A stretch of 64,000 nt of DNA from Serinus canaria (lineage: Eukaryota; Chordata; Aves; Passeriformes; Fringillidae), in assembly GCF_022539315.1 (NCBI RefSeq), contig NC_066322.1, positions 22,020,765-22,084,764 of the forward strand, read 5' to 3'. Under the pieces are notes generated by a model, which had not been told where the DNA came from, did not search any database, and worked only from the letters and a program-made list of their open reading frames with translations. Shown piece by piece: positions 1 through 13,400 of this stretch. The position numbers and the translations under genes are program-made. Each line of letters starts with the position of its first letter. Positions within the stretch are counted from its first letter, which is position 1.

Positions 1-549
1 CCTGCTCCTTGGGCTAATCAGTTTAAGCTAAGAGTATAATCTCATTCATTTCTTTTAAATTGGAATCTGTCTTTTTTTAGCTTACAGTACTTTTGCTTGC
101 CTTTCATTGCCTTAAATGGAATCTCTTTATAAAAGCCTAGACAGCTCGAGGATAAAATTTTCAAAGAATGCTTTGAAAATAAGTTTTAAACTCCGGATGA
201 CTTGCTTGCTTTCTAAATTTTACTCAGCATCCAGAGAACTACAGTTTTTCAGAGTTTATGGAGTGCCAAGAGCACTGAGAAGACTTTAAAACAAGAAGAG
301 TGGAATCTACCAGTCTAGCCTTACGGGTTTTTGTTTTTTTTTTTTTTGGTCAGGCTGAAAAGCAGCCTTCCTGGGAAAATAACTAGAAAATAACTAAGGT
401 GTGCAACTACTAACCTCTTGGCTTACCGCTCAACATTGAGCCCCAGGGATCCTAAGGGTCACTCTGTACCACGGCCAGGTAACTGGGATGGTTGGTGGCC
501 GTGTTTTCAGCAGGCCCAGCAAACCCAGGCCCCAGCAGGGCTCCCTTAC
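1..549 (-). other. CRB1 intron 6, 3'-truncated by the window edge
   Basis: Only the first 549 bases of this intron are present. It starts with GTAAGGGAG after exon 6. If the donor is not used, the reading frame stays open for about 33 codons to a stop near 452. A variant polyadenylation hexamer (TATAAA on the minus strand) is near 126-131, but no AATAAA is seen. A run of T at about 333-347 is otherwise the only simple feature. Confidence 0.85.
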
Positions 550-1497
550 CTGCTGCACAGTCTGGCCCCACGTAGGGCCGGTAGCAGTCGCAGTGGTAGC
601 TCAGCCACAGGTTGATGCAGCGTCCCCTGTTCTGGCACGGGTGGGGGTCACACCAGTCCCTTTTAGCACATCCTGTCCTGACATTTAAAGATGACCCAGA
701 TGACACATTCTCTGGAGTAATAACATTCAAGTCTACCTCAATATCCTGAAGACAGCCTACAAATGAAGGTGCAGAATGTGTATTAAAGGTGTTCTGTAGA
801 GAATGGCTGTTCCCCACTGGTAAGCCGCCCAAAAACGTGCTCTGAAACGCAAACATCACCTGCTCGTTATCTATCTTAGCAGACGTTTTATTGAGACAGG
901 ATTCTACACAAGAGCTGTCAAGCAGATTAAGAATAACAGCTCTTGCCAAGGTTACCTCCACTGAATGCCATTCTCCATCACTGACATTATGTGGAATATG
1001 CAAAAGAGCCTGTGGCTGATTATTGACTTGCACGGATAAGTGTAAGTAGCCGTTCAGTAATTCCAGTTTTGCAAAGGTGTTTTTCTCCCCTCGGTGAAAC
1101 AGAAAAGCTGTGTGTTGCACAGTTTGAAACCTCAGGTTTATATTATAGAAAAAATCCTTTTTATGGGTCTGGGGATTCTTCAACAAAAGGAAACTGTTTC
1201 CTTGAAAAGAAAATGTGGTTATGGTTTCACAGTGTATTCCAGTATACCCAGGTGAACATATGCAGCTGAATCCGTGTTGGCCATTCTTTAAATGTGGGAT
1301 ACATATTCCATTGTTTTGGCATTGATGATCAGTACAGCCATGCAGGACTTCTGTACAGTTCCAGCCACCATAAAAAATCCCTTCTTTGTCTGCAGGTGGA
1401 CAATGGCAAGTGTAATTTCCAGGAAAATTTTCACAGATCCCACCATTTTGGCAAGGGTTCATGTAACATTCGTTGACGTCTTCATCACAGTGAGTAC
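550..1497 (-). CDS. CRB1: CRB1 exon 6: EGF 10-11, laminin-G domain 1, EGF 12
   Basis: This is the largest exon seen, 948 nt, encoding residues about 392-708. The acceptor is TTTATTCTTCAG (AG at 1498-1499) and the donor is G|GTAAGGG (GTAAG at 545-549). The order is EGF 10 ([16 protein letters not shown], residues 398-436), EGF 11 ([12 protein letters not shown] to GYTGIHCE, 444-481), a laminin-G domain (484-668) and EGF 12 ([13 protein letters not shown] to YVGPDC, 672-706). The laminin-G part shows [47 protein letters not shown] and the closing FVGCLQDI. Sequons occur at NYT, NCT, NVS (twice) and NKT. It is nine bases shorter than human exon 6 as I recall it. Codons are AT-leaning, in contrast to exon 5. 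This exon would also be the common acceptor for the alternative first exon proposed at 5021-5072. Confidence 0.96.
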
Positions 1498-4400
1498 CTG
1501 AAGAATAAACAGAGAATTAGGCATTCTGGTTGGAATAACTGGAGCCCAAAATAACACTTTTAATAATGTGTTTCATTAAATTATCTTTAAGTAGATAAAT
1601 AGATGATGGACAAGTAAAAAAAAATATACTTTAAATATAAAAAAGCCATTCAGTTGTCATGGTTTCCTTGTGCAAAGTATTATGTAAACACCTAAGTGAT
1701 AACCACATTTTGGAGAAGAGAACCAAGCAGATGCAGTTTTGATATGGATAATGTGATGAAATTAAGATAAATGTCATCAGATGGGATCAAGAAATTGTTT
1801 CCCATATGCCCTATGGTAGCAATTTAGAATGCTTTGTAAGGAACTGAATTATCACACACAAAAACCCCAAGAGTTGTTGCTTAATTCCTATCCATAATAT
1901 AGTATGGGGATCAGCTGAGGATGATATGCTGGTCATTCCTTCTTTTATGTGTTCATTCAAACAGCGTAAGAACTACAGACAATTATTCCTGGTCCCATTG
2001 GAAACATCTTGGAGCAACACTCAAGTGACAGTCACAGGACTTAGAAGTGATATTTGACACGGTGGGTCAGGCTGACAAGTGGGTGAACATGCATGAAAAA
2101 CATATGTACTGCAAAAAGTATGTACTACAGGGGAACTTTTTTACCTCTCCTCTTACAAAATATAAAGCAAGAAAAGATGAAAGGAATATTCTCTCAAACA
2201 TATCAGAGGTTGATTGGTGATGAGAGAACTTCTGCAGGAGATTGTCAATACAATCTCATATTTCCTCTTCTTTCATGTAATGCTTGGCTTCTAATATATC
2301 TGCTAAAAGGAGAACTCCTCATCTCAACCCCATTGAAATTGGATTGATGTGGCCTAAGTGGGTCTGCTGGATCACACTTCACAAACAAAACCAAATCTTC
2401 CTCTTGTAAAACTAATCTGTTTACCCCTCTGCATTGCTACTCATCTATAAAGCCACAATCACAGTAACTTCTCCCTTGAGCAATCAAGTGACTGATATGC
2501 ATGCAGTGGATCAGGGAAAATCTGTTTCTCATCTCCCTTGGAAGCAGTCAAAATATCCAAATACCTTTTCAATAACTCATGCTAAGTGCAACTCTTTAAC
2601 ATTTCCACTTCCCTTCATAGTTATCTTAGAGAAAATGAGATACATTTTGCAGATAGTTTTACTATCACCAGCACAAATTAAATAGATAACTTTTCATCCA
2701 TCTCCACAGCAAAACTGCTGCCTGTAAATCAGATAGTGAGATGTGCTGAGGCTCATGGAGTGTCAGCTGGATGCACCAGGCACCACACCTAGCTTTATGT
2801 ACAAATTCACATCAGGCTTTATTTCTATAACAAAGCACAGCCATTCCTCATGGAAAATTACAGAGCTGCGTTCAGCCACAATGAAATGCTTCAAATGGCA
2901 GCAGATAAATGTAGTTACTCAGGCTAATTCTTTGCTTGTCCACTTTATTCAGTCACAGTTGTAACTGGGCCCACCTGGGAGAGTGGTAAGTACAGGAGAG
3001 CCAGGAGGGATCTGAGAAGTGGGAGAGATTTGTTTAGAAGATTAGCCAGAGTGAAGTGATCATAGCAGGTACACAAAAGACTCTCTGCAGCGATCCAAGC
3101 CACTCAGCAGTGCTCAATTAAAGCATACACAGAATTTCCCCTTGAAGCTTCAGGCTATGGAGCACAGCTAGTGCCATCTCCCTGGCCTGGCAGTGGGGTT
3201 TTGCTGCAGCAATCTCTCTCTGCTTTCCAGCCAGGCTCATCTTTATTCCAGTGAGAGGTGTCTGTGTATACCTTAATGTGCAGTGGCATCTGGCAGAACT
3301 GCGACTCATTGGGGCTGACTTTCTGCAAGTGAAGTGCAGCTCCCAAACCATCCCTGACTGGGGGCAGAGCCATGTCTGCTTTGGCCAGTTTGTGACAATT
3401 TCAGTGTTTGTAACTTGTCCTGCTTTTGCTATTCCTGTACATGAAGAGTGAAGTTACTGTGAGCTGTTTCCTGTTTTGGTCCATGTTTTAGTACATCTCC
3501 TGCCTGATACTGCTCCCTTCCCTGCTCTGACAACGAGAACAATGTGTCCTGGGGTCTTTTACCCAACTCAGTTTTAATATGATGGCTGTGGAAATGAAGG
3601 TCTCTTTGGGGTTTTTGTGTCAAAGATAAAAATTAGCCCAGCCCACAATCAGCTGGATCAGGTTGTGCTTAGCCTTGTCATAGGGCTTCAGAGTGGACAG
3701 ACTGTGCTCAAGGATTTAGAGGCTGGGAGCCCCTGTGAAACCTTTCATTAAAAAATCAGCATTGTGAATGGCTAGATCCTTAGTTGTTGCATTTTCAGCA
3801 ATGTGTGGTGAGTCTCTGTGTGTTACTTTATTATCCCACAGCACCTGCCAGACATTCCCATTGCCTTGTAACTTGTGATCCAAGTCACACTTTGCAATAG
3901 AGACTTGCCTGTGGAAAGGATGATACAGGTGCGTTTACCTTAACACTAATCTTTAGTGTTCTTTGTCTATAGAAAATTAATACTATCAGTTATTAAATAT
4001 GAAGTGACTCTTGTAGAGCCACATGGATTTCATACTCATTTCAGTGTCTCAACACAATGCTTTTTTTAAGTAATGATATTAAAAATAGATTGCAAAATAA
4101 TTATTTTATCGGGTAGTGCACATAGATAGACACGTGTATGCACTTACATATATAGGCCTACTATTTCATAATAAGATTACACAAGCACAAATATAGGTCA
4201 CACCAAAAGATAAATAATAAGTCACTTTTTTCATATCAAGAATAAATAAATCAGCTGTTCATGCAAGTAGTGTTGATACTGCTTGTTATCTGCCAATTGC
4301 TATGCAAGCAAAGACCACTGTCAGTCAAGATAAAAGCACTCTAGATAAAAGGATTAGTCAATATTTATAGAACTGTATAAGCAGTTCAAATAGCTCAGGT

Positions 4401-7400
4401 TGGAGACATTAGCATGTAAAAAAAGTAGTCTCAAAAGATGTAAGGCATACCAAAACAAGTGCAAAGGCAACCAGTTTTTTCAGTGGTTACATGCATTAAC
4501 TCAGCTAAGCATATTCATGTTTTTAAGGGAAAAAGTAGAGTAGAATCATACAGCATTTTCTCTTCTAAATATGTGAATATTTTTAAAGATTTTTACTTTT
4601 CCCACCTGTGAAGTTGGTTTTTTTTTCAAAACAGATGAAACAGTTCCTTTGATTCAGTTTGATCACTCATCTGTCTCCTTTTCCACTTACACATTATTAC
4701 TATATGGTGGCTATTTTCTAACTATTAAACTCTCAAATTTAGCAGCAAATATTTCCTGCAGAAGCAGGATGACAAAAGCAATTATTCAAGCACAATTCTG
4801 CTGCATGCCACTGATTTTCCTTTGGATTAAATTAGAAAAGTATTATCCAAATGACACTTTTGATACACACCTTTGGTTAGAAATCTTCTTACCTTTTGCC
4901 TTTTCAGTCCCCTGACCCTAAATAAATATCAAGAAACTACAAGCAAGCAATCTGGATAAGGTTCTACACATTCAATACAGTCTAAGTACACATTCAAATT
5001 CACAAAAAGAAAAGAATTACCTGTAAACATTGTCATTACAATGATGTAAACTTGTATCCTAGTTGCAACCATCTTTTTCCGCAGGAAAATTTCCGAAGGA
5101 AAAAGATCGTTTAGCACTTAAGCAGTTGACAGGGTAAATTTCTGTAAAATTCACAATAGTTCTTACTATAAAGGCTTCCTTTCCAGGATTAGCTTGCTCC
5201 ACTTCTGTACCTGCTGATGCAGTCTGATGGTGTATTTTGCCCAAGCCAGATCAACAAGGCTTAAAGTAAGACCCACTAAACTGCTTACACAATAGATATG
5301 TATCCTATTTAAATTCTTTTTTCTCCAAGTTCGTGCTCACACTGAACATTGTCTCTGTCTCACAGAAATGCATATTATTAGGATCCATTCAAAACTGATT
5401 GCTCACTTTTTTTGTTGCTGTTTTGGTGTTGTTTTTTAAGTTTTTTTTTCCTTTCAAAAGGTTTGTTAATCCAGATCAACTCTGTCATGGTCACTGTCAT
5501 TCAGAGAAAATGTACATCTCAATAAGCAGATAGAAAGGATCTAAAATTTGATCCTGTTTTTTTATTTATAAAGTATTTTTGTTCAGTTTGCTTTCTCTAC
5601 TTAATGGAAGTCTGTGTCTCTAGATTTTTGAGTTTGCTAAAGACATGTAAAAAATTATTTACCAAAACATTTTTTTTCTGCAGCTCTTGAGCAGCACATT
5701 TTGATTTAGAACAAATTTAATGAGAGGAAAATCGAGTTCGGGAGATTTAATTACTTATTTCTGTGATAATTTTAGCAGCAGACATTATTTTTGTCACTTA
5801 TGTTTATCAATTTCTTCTTCTAACTAATTTATTCACTAATTAGGAAATTCCTGACCTCGTGTCACATTTGGGTTTAGGTTCACCAAAAGACTCATACACA
5901 GAACACAAATTTGGGTTCATTTAATCTACAGTTCACAACTGCTTTTATGGAGATGCTCAGAAAGCTGCTGCTTCTTCCAGCCTCTGACACAAACATCAAA
6001 TAAGTTTTCCTATAATGCATTTAAATACTAAAAGGTAAAAATTTCACCCAGGCTCTTGAAAAGGTGAGTAAGGCAGCTTAAAAACAAAAAACAAGTTCAT
6101 CTTGATAAGTTAGTGGGAATGCACCTGATTAGTAGCGCTTATCAGACATCTCATGCTGCAGTTTGATATTTAATGTTCACTTTATTTTGAATATTGCAAA
6201 AAGAAGCTAGAGGTTCTCAGTAGCTGTCATTCCTTTTGTGGAGTGACTGTGACAACAGGACTCTGAGGGAAGGTTATGAGCAGACACAGAGGGGACAACA
6301 GGTGGGGACAGACATCTGCTCTTACAGCTCAGTGACACCACAGGGCTGGTGGCACACTGAGACAGGGTATGCAGCAAATGGCCCAAAGCTGTGCCAGAAC
6401 CACTGGTGGGAGTTTGAACAAACCTGCCAGGAGCAGAGACTCTAATACAGTCAGATATTGTGTTTAATAACATTTTCATATACAAAGCAAAGAGAAAATT
6501 CCATGTGAAACCACCATAAAGCAGGTGTAGAACTTGTGTAATCCTGCCCAGAAAGTAATTGTCAGAAGTTCCCTGTCAAACTGGGATCTGCTTATGGTTT
6601 GGGATTGTCCTGGCTTTGCTCTTGCTGGTGTTTTCTTAGAAAATGTGGGTGTTGGCTCAGAAAGCTTGCCTAGTAAGTTGTCTGATGAAACAGACAACTG
6701 TTAAGTGAAGCTTTTGATTTTTTACAGATAAAATGACCTTTATAGGTGAACATAAGAAATTGGAGAAATAGTCTGAAAAAGATTGTATTCAATTCTGGAA
6801 GAGCTCACTCAGTTTTCATAGTCTCAGGCCAGAATAATTAGCAATCAGGTGGAATAATAATTTCAACCTACAATGCTTCAGTTTCACTGAGTCCCCTTTT
6901 AGTTCTGCACTGCAAGGAAGATTTGGATCAACTAGGAAGAATTCAAGGAAAGCAATGACAATGACCACAGGTCAACAACAAATGGCTTATGAGAAAAGGT
7001 TAAAAAAGGGGGGGTTTCAGTCAAGAGACAAGCAGTGTAGAAAAGAGAGCACTCTGTGCCATGAGACCACAGTAAACAGGTGAAAAAGTCACTGGTTGGC
7101 CTGCATAAGGAACATCCAGGTCATACTCTAAGAAAATATTTCTAATGATAATAAGATGACAAAGGCTTTGCATATAATGCCACTGGGAGCCATAATGTCT
7201 ATAGCGGGTCCTTAAATATTGGTTAGAGACAAAAATGTGGTGAGACACAAGCCAGCAGATGCTACCTTAGACCCACAGGCAGCCCAAATGATACCTGCAT
7301 GCCTGTCCCTTGCACATCAATTTTTCTATGGTTTTGTTCCTCCCTAGAATGCAATAGTGCCCAGCAATTGAGCTGTAGGTGTGTCAAACTATACCTGCAC

Positions 7401-10400
7401 ATACAGGTAACAAATGCCAGCAGGAGTAAACCTTAGAGAATCTCAGAATTTAGCATCCCCCTTAGAATATACTCTATGGAAGACAAAGAGTTTGCAATAG
7501 CACTTTCTCCACCTGTATTTTAGAGTTTTGGAAATGTCTGTTATAAAATCCTACCCCGGGTGCAAACAAGTCTCTCTTCAAGGGACTCATTAATCTTGAG
7601 AAAGATCTGGCAGAGCACATATTCTTCAGGGCCCCAGGTTTTAGCAGACAATCATGAAAAATCTAACTTTGCCACATCTGTGCAGATAATTGCAAAGAGA
7701 TAATTACTTTTTTGCTGGAAGGAGGAAGTGCACGTTCATGAGTGAGTAAGCACAAGGAAATAAATTGACCATCTCTGTGTCATTGTAATTAAAGCCCATA
7801 CTTTGGGGTACAAATCAGTCACCATGCAGGTCAGGAAGGAAGTTTTACTCTTATGTACATCAGGGCAGAGCAAGGGAAGAGTATTTAAATGGATTTTTTT
7901 TTCACCTATTTTTCTTCAGTAGAAAACTGGCTCATGTTTGATACCAAACTTCATGTGACCAGTGCTCTGATCCTGCAGGGCAATTTCTGTTGCTCTCCTG
8001 GCAGGAAAAGCTTGTGTAAAATTAAGGACAGAACACAGAGTAGAGCTGGAGCACATGGAAAGCAGGATTTTTTAAATAGTAGGATAATAAGCATTTGTTA
8101 ACATTGGGCTAATTTGCACATGATACCTTTCACACAGAACTCTAATGTCTTAAAGTCATAAGACCTTGCTAGTTATTCCTTTATTGCAGACAAACTCACT
8201 ATTCTGCTATTTTTCCTCTTGTCATTTGAAATGTATATATAAAGTTAATACTGGCTAGGAAAAAAATTAAAATAGAAATAGAGTTGAGTGGCTTGGCTAA
8301 ATCATTAAATATGTCACTCTAGCTGAGGGATATGGAATTCATAATGTGCTACATTCAGAAGGGCATGCTGTAATTCAATCTTTTTAAATGTTGCTGGCCC
8401 GAAGCTTCATAGACTAGTTTGAATTTTCAGTAAAAATGGATTTTTTTAAAGTAGTAAAAACCCCCAATCCCTTAATCTCTTCAATCAGTAAAGGTTTCTG
8501 AGAGCAAAAGTACTTGGAAATGTTTTTCCACTTGTTTCATGTGTTTTGTCACACCTAAAGTAGTTTTCATTTGAAAAGGAAAAAAAAAAAATAGAGAAGC
8601 AGAAAATCATGTACATGCCATAGGTGATTAGTTGTTTAGTGAGATCTGGTGTGTTGATTTTATTTTAGGAATATTGGAACCAGCCTTGGCTGCAGCTCCG
8701 GGGTGGACGGGGCGGCCGCAGGGCCACGCGCGCAGCACGGCCGGGGTCAGGGGACACTGCCTGGCAAGGGCCAGCACAGCCACACTGCTGCCTGCAGCCT
8801 ACCCCTCCAGCCCCCATTTCAATTTGCACAGCCAGCCATGTGGATCCAATTGTGGGATTAGGGTCTGGATCTGGAGTAAAGAAAACCGTGTTGAAGAAAT
8901 ACGTCCCTGCGTGGCACTCATTTTGAGTGATGGAGGCAAGGAAGGAAGTCAAATGGTGGCAGCCCAGTTTTCAGCATCCTTGTGGAGTGGGTTTTCTGGC
9001 TGCACAAATCTGTTGTAGCTATGGCCATGCTGATGGTATGAGATAGGAAGGTGGGAAGAGAGGAGGGACAGGGCAGAGACAGGGTGTGTCAGGTTAGGGT
9101 AGAGAAAGGTGATGGAAAAAAGAGTAGGTAAGATTTTGAAGACTAAAGAGATGAAAAAGAAGTGAAAGATGTGACTGGGGAAAAGGAAATTAAAATATGG
9201 GAATCAATGGTACTCCTGAAGATTCTTGTGCTGGTATTTGAGACAGAATTCTTGTCAGACACATGGGCATTTGAGGGTAGTAGGAGAACAGAGTATATGT
9301 GTAAGGCCATCCATCTATATAGGATGTGTGAGGGATGCTAAGAAAGGCTGCAGATCATAGATAAGGTCTACACAGAGAACTGGGCTAAAACTGAGAGTGG
9401 GAAAAGGAGACCATGGGAGTAATACCAGAGACAAAAAAATTATTAAAAAAACAGCAATAGATTATTATTTTTTTGTAATCAAACAGCCATGTGCACTGGA
9501 GCAGAGAAGTCAATTCACAAAACACAGAATTAGGACAGACTCAAAGAAAAATTTACATTGAAAGAACATTCAACAGTCACCATCTGGTCCAGTGGTCCAC
9601 TCAAAGGGTCAGGACACCATCCAGAGAAGAAATTGTAATAGCAGGTTTCAGAGAATTTGTTATTTTATACCTGATTCTGGACCAGATATTTAGAAGCCAA
9701 AGGAAGATATTTGGTGTTCTGCTTTCCAGTACGGGATTTTTCAGGTGTGCTCTCTAAGTCGGAAAAAAGAGTATGTGCAATTCAGGAATTTTTCATGTAT
9801 TACCTTTTAGAAAACAATGGCAAGACTGTCAAATTCAAAGCAATAATGATCTGATTTGCATTTTCTGTAGATTTATGAGCTTGTACATTGAGATGATGCA
9901 TGTGCATTTGAACTGAAATACATCCAGAGGGATCTTAAAACAACCAATACCTTTGAGTTGTTTAATTAGATCATACAAGGTCATGTTTCATTGACTTGAA
10001 AATCTGTTTGGAGCATATGATTCACTTTGGAATTAGGAAACAAATTAATTTTCTGTCCTACAAACACTTCAGGGCTTTAAAAGGGTGCTGGCTGTTGATG
10101 AACACACCCATTGAGAAATGTACTCAGTGTCTTGTCTCCCCTAAAAGAGATTTTCTACCTTGTCTCTTGCTGGCTGTTTCCTATTTGTTTTAACTGAGTT
10201 AGGCAAGCACAGCCACTGTGCTGTCTAGTGTGAAACGGCTTCTGCCCTGGAAATGGCATTCTGGAAAATTTCAGTCATTTGCAGGATTTTCTCATTTTGT
10301 TATAACTAATGTGAATTTCCACAACATGCAGAAGTGACTGTGTTTACATAACTTCATTGTCAGTCCTTGTTGAAACAAACTGAAACAGCTGTAAAGACCA

Positions 10401-13400
10401 GAAAATAATAATTTCAATAGGGCCTATAGAGTTTAATTGATAAAGGAGATATGAGAATAGAAAAATCTAAAATATGGGTGAGTGAATGGGTGAGTGCACA
10501 TAACATGTTTCTGCTGTGTGTATTTTGAGCTGTGCACAGCATAATTGTATAAAGAGCATGGCTATACTGTGTATAATCACATTTGTCTATTCCTAGAATA
10601 TATATATATTTACATTATTTATTATCACTTTGAATACAGAAAAAAAAATCCAGGCTTTTTATGCTAAATTATCCACTTTTTATTATTTTTTATGTGTGTT
10701 TTCTTTCCTGTGTAAGCTGTGAGCTGCTCCAGAGCAGATATAGATACAGAAAACCTGAGATTTTGGGCTGTGATCTTTCAGTCTGGCTCTCTGTCAGTGG
10801 GAAGGGCAGAGGATCGTACCTCTTTTCACTCCAGCAGCAGTGTTCATTCCCCTCATTCCCTGCAGTGTTACTGTGAAAACTCATCTAAATGGTGCCTTTC
10901 TTCATCCTAGGTTTCATATGCTTAACTCCTCTTGAGGCTGGGAAGATTGAGACCCAAGCTAGCTTCATTTTAGCCTGGTCACATTTCACTCCCAATGGCA
11001 GCGGGACAGCATGGACCTCAGCTAGCACTGTGTGTGCTTGCCATGGAATCCTGGCTGCCTGCTGGGGGATTTCCTGAAGCATATTAGAGGTATGAAATTT
11101 AGCTAGATTAAATCTAGTTTTTCTATGTCTTTATGTTCTACAGTTCACTTCTGTAGCTGTGCAGACTTTTTCACAGTACAGCATTTAAATAATTTTATTT
11201 GGTACTACAGGCAGTGATTTACCATGATGTTCTGGCCTCACAAACAGGTCTTATAACAGATTCTGAACCCTCTTTGTTAAGAAAAAACAGTGCCCACAGG
11301 ACAGAGACTAAGCCATGATTGTATTGATCATTTTAATTCTCTGTATTAGTGTCATGTGGTTAGCACAGCCAGACTCGAAGAATTACAGCAGTGGGAGAGC
11401 AATCTGAATCAGATCCACCAAATCTACTTCTAGCAGTTAATTATCAGCATAAATTAGCTGTCTATACCAGGTTTTTTTTCCTCTCTGCAAGACTGTTTAT
11501 TGAAAGTGCAAAATTCATTGTCAGCCAGGGAAGGAAAGTGTTTTCCTTAACCTGGTTCTCCTTACACAATCAACAGAAGTCCTTTTCTAAGTTAATTCAA
11601 ATATTTTTAAAGGGATCAGCATCCAGGTCATCAGTAAAAGGCTAGCTTAACTTCTTTGAAATTTTCCTTGTACCTGAAAAAATCAGTCCAGGCCCCTAAA
11701 CAGAAGCAGGCTGTGCCTTACTAGAGTCACCTCTGAGTTTATTTCAAACAGTGCCAATGAAAAGGCATAAAAATACTGGGCTTTATCACCTGTTCCTCTT
11801 ATTAGCAAACACTGTATAATTAAGAGCTAGATGCTACAGGGAACAATTAATGTAATAGCTTTTATGTAGTATATCACATAAAATTAGTTTCAGTGCTCAC
11901 TTTATCAGCTTATTTTTATCACTCAAAATCCCAACATATTCTTTATGTTCTTGAGAAGACCTTAGACCTGGGACTCATCAATGCTAATTAATTGCCAGCA
12001 AACTGCAAAAGTCCTGAGTCCGATCCAACAAAAGCATTAAAGCAATCTTTTTATTTATTAACAATTAAAATGGGAACTGTATGTATGTATATATATACAT
12101 ATGTACATTTGTGGATACAAAATTAGAAGGAGTTTTTTATGCACCTGGGAGTTTGTGCTGTGGAGATAGGTAATCTTCAGGAAGCACATGGAATTCTGCA
12201 AAGGGATTCTCCCTCCAAGTCCTGCACCTGGGGACAAAAAGCCCATCCAGCAGAAGAAGCTGGGGCCAGCTGGCAGGAAAGTGGCTCTGCCATGCTCTGA
12301 GCAAGCTGGGCATGAGGCAGATGTGGGCCTGGCAGCAGAGGACCAACCCATTCCTGGTCTGTGCTGGGAATTGTGCTGCCACCAGGTCAATGGAAGTGAC
12401 TCTTCACCTCTGCTCAGCACCAGGGAGACCCTGCAAAGCCCAGCTCTGCTCTACCCAGGTGCTAAAAAGGAGCAGTGATACTGGGGCAGGTCTTACCAAG
12501 GGCCCTGAAGGAGTTGAGGAATTGGAAAATCTGTCAGGAGGAGAGACTGAGAGAGCTGGGGTTGCTCAGAAGTTGAAAGGAAAGTCAGTTTTAAAGACAG
12601 GAGATAGCCTTCAATTAAAATCTAATATATAAACTTCACCCCAATTCACCTATTCCTTGCCTTTGAAGAGCTGTGTACTGCCTGACCTTGTGAATGTGGT
12701 TGCTCTCATGGATGGAACAATGCTCAAGACATGGTCCCATAAATGTGACTCTCAGCTGTATAGATGTCCTGCTTTCAATTTCAAAATGCTGTATCTTGTA
12801 AAATAGTTCTTTTTAACAGCCACAGGTGGGAAATCTGACACATAATTGTACTGTAGAAGTTAAGAGTTAATGTTAGGGTTCCTTACTCCATTGCCCTGTA
12901 CACAGGCTTGGCAGTGTTAATCCAGGAAGGTTTAGAAGATTATGTGTACATGACAGCCCTGAGGATTTCCATCATTGTGATTTTCCTTCCAACTCTTTTT
13001 TTGAAGAGCATAATGACCTATGACAACTGAGCTTTATTCTCTGAGGAGCCTGACATTGCTTCTGTTTAATGGATCAGACAGTTTGTGATACATCAGCTCT
13101 AGACACTTTCTTCCCCATGTCAACCTGGGGTACCTCTTCAATATTTCCCATCTGTGCTGACCTGTGTGATCATGAGGTCATGTCCTGAAGTCAAACCCAG
13201 AATCAAAACACTCACTCCTACCATGGGCCAGACTATTAATGCAACCCATTTAATTTACATCAACTTGGAACTTGACATTCAATTTCTCAGTCCAGAAGCA
13301 ATTATTTTTAAAGGAACATGCCAACAATATTGCTTGGTTTAGAATGGTGAAAGTTCAAAAGGGTAAAAAACATTTCACACCATAAATAAAGAATTGATTA

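Noticed and set aside
9571..9640. Possible CR1-like phrase (CATCTGGTCCAGTGG)
   Set aside because: Only a short piece resembles CR1 and the neighbouring sequence does not follow the consensus.
12188..12632. Overlapping plus-strand frames of 96 and 106 codons
   Set aside because: They coincide with a degraded CR1 element and do not keep the reverse transcriptase frame.
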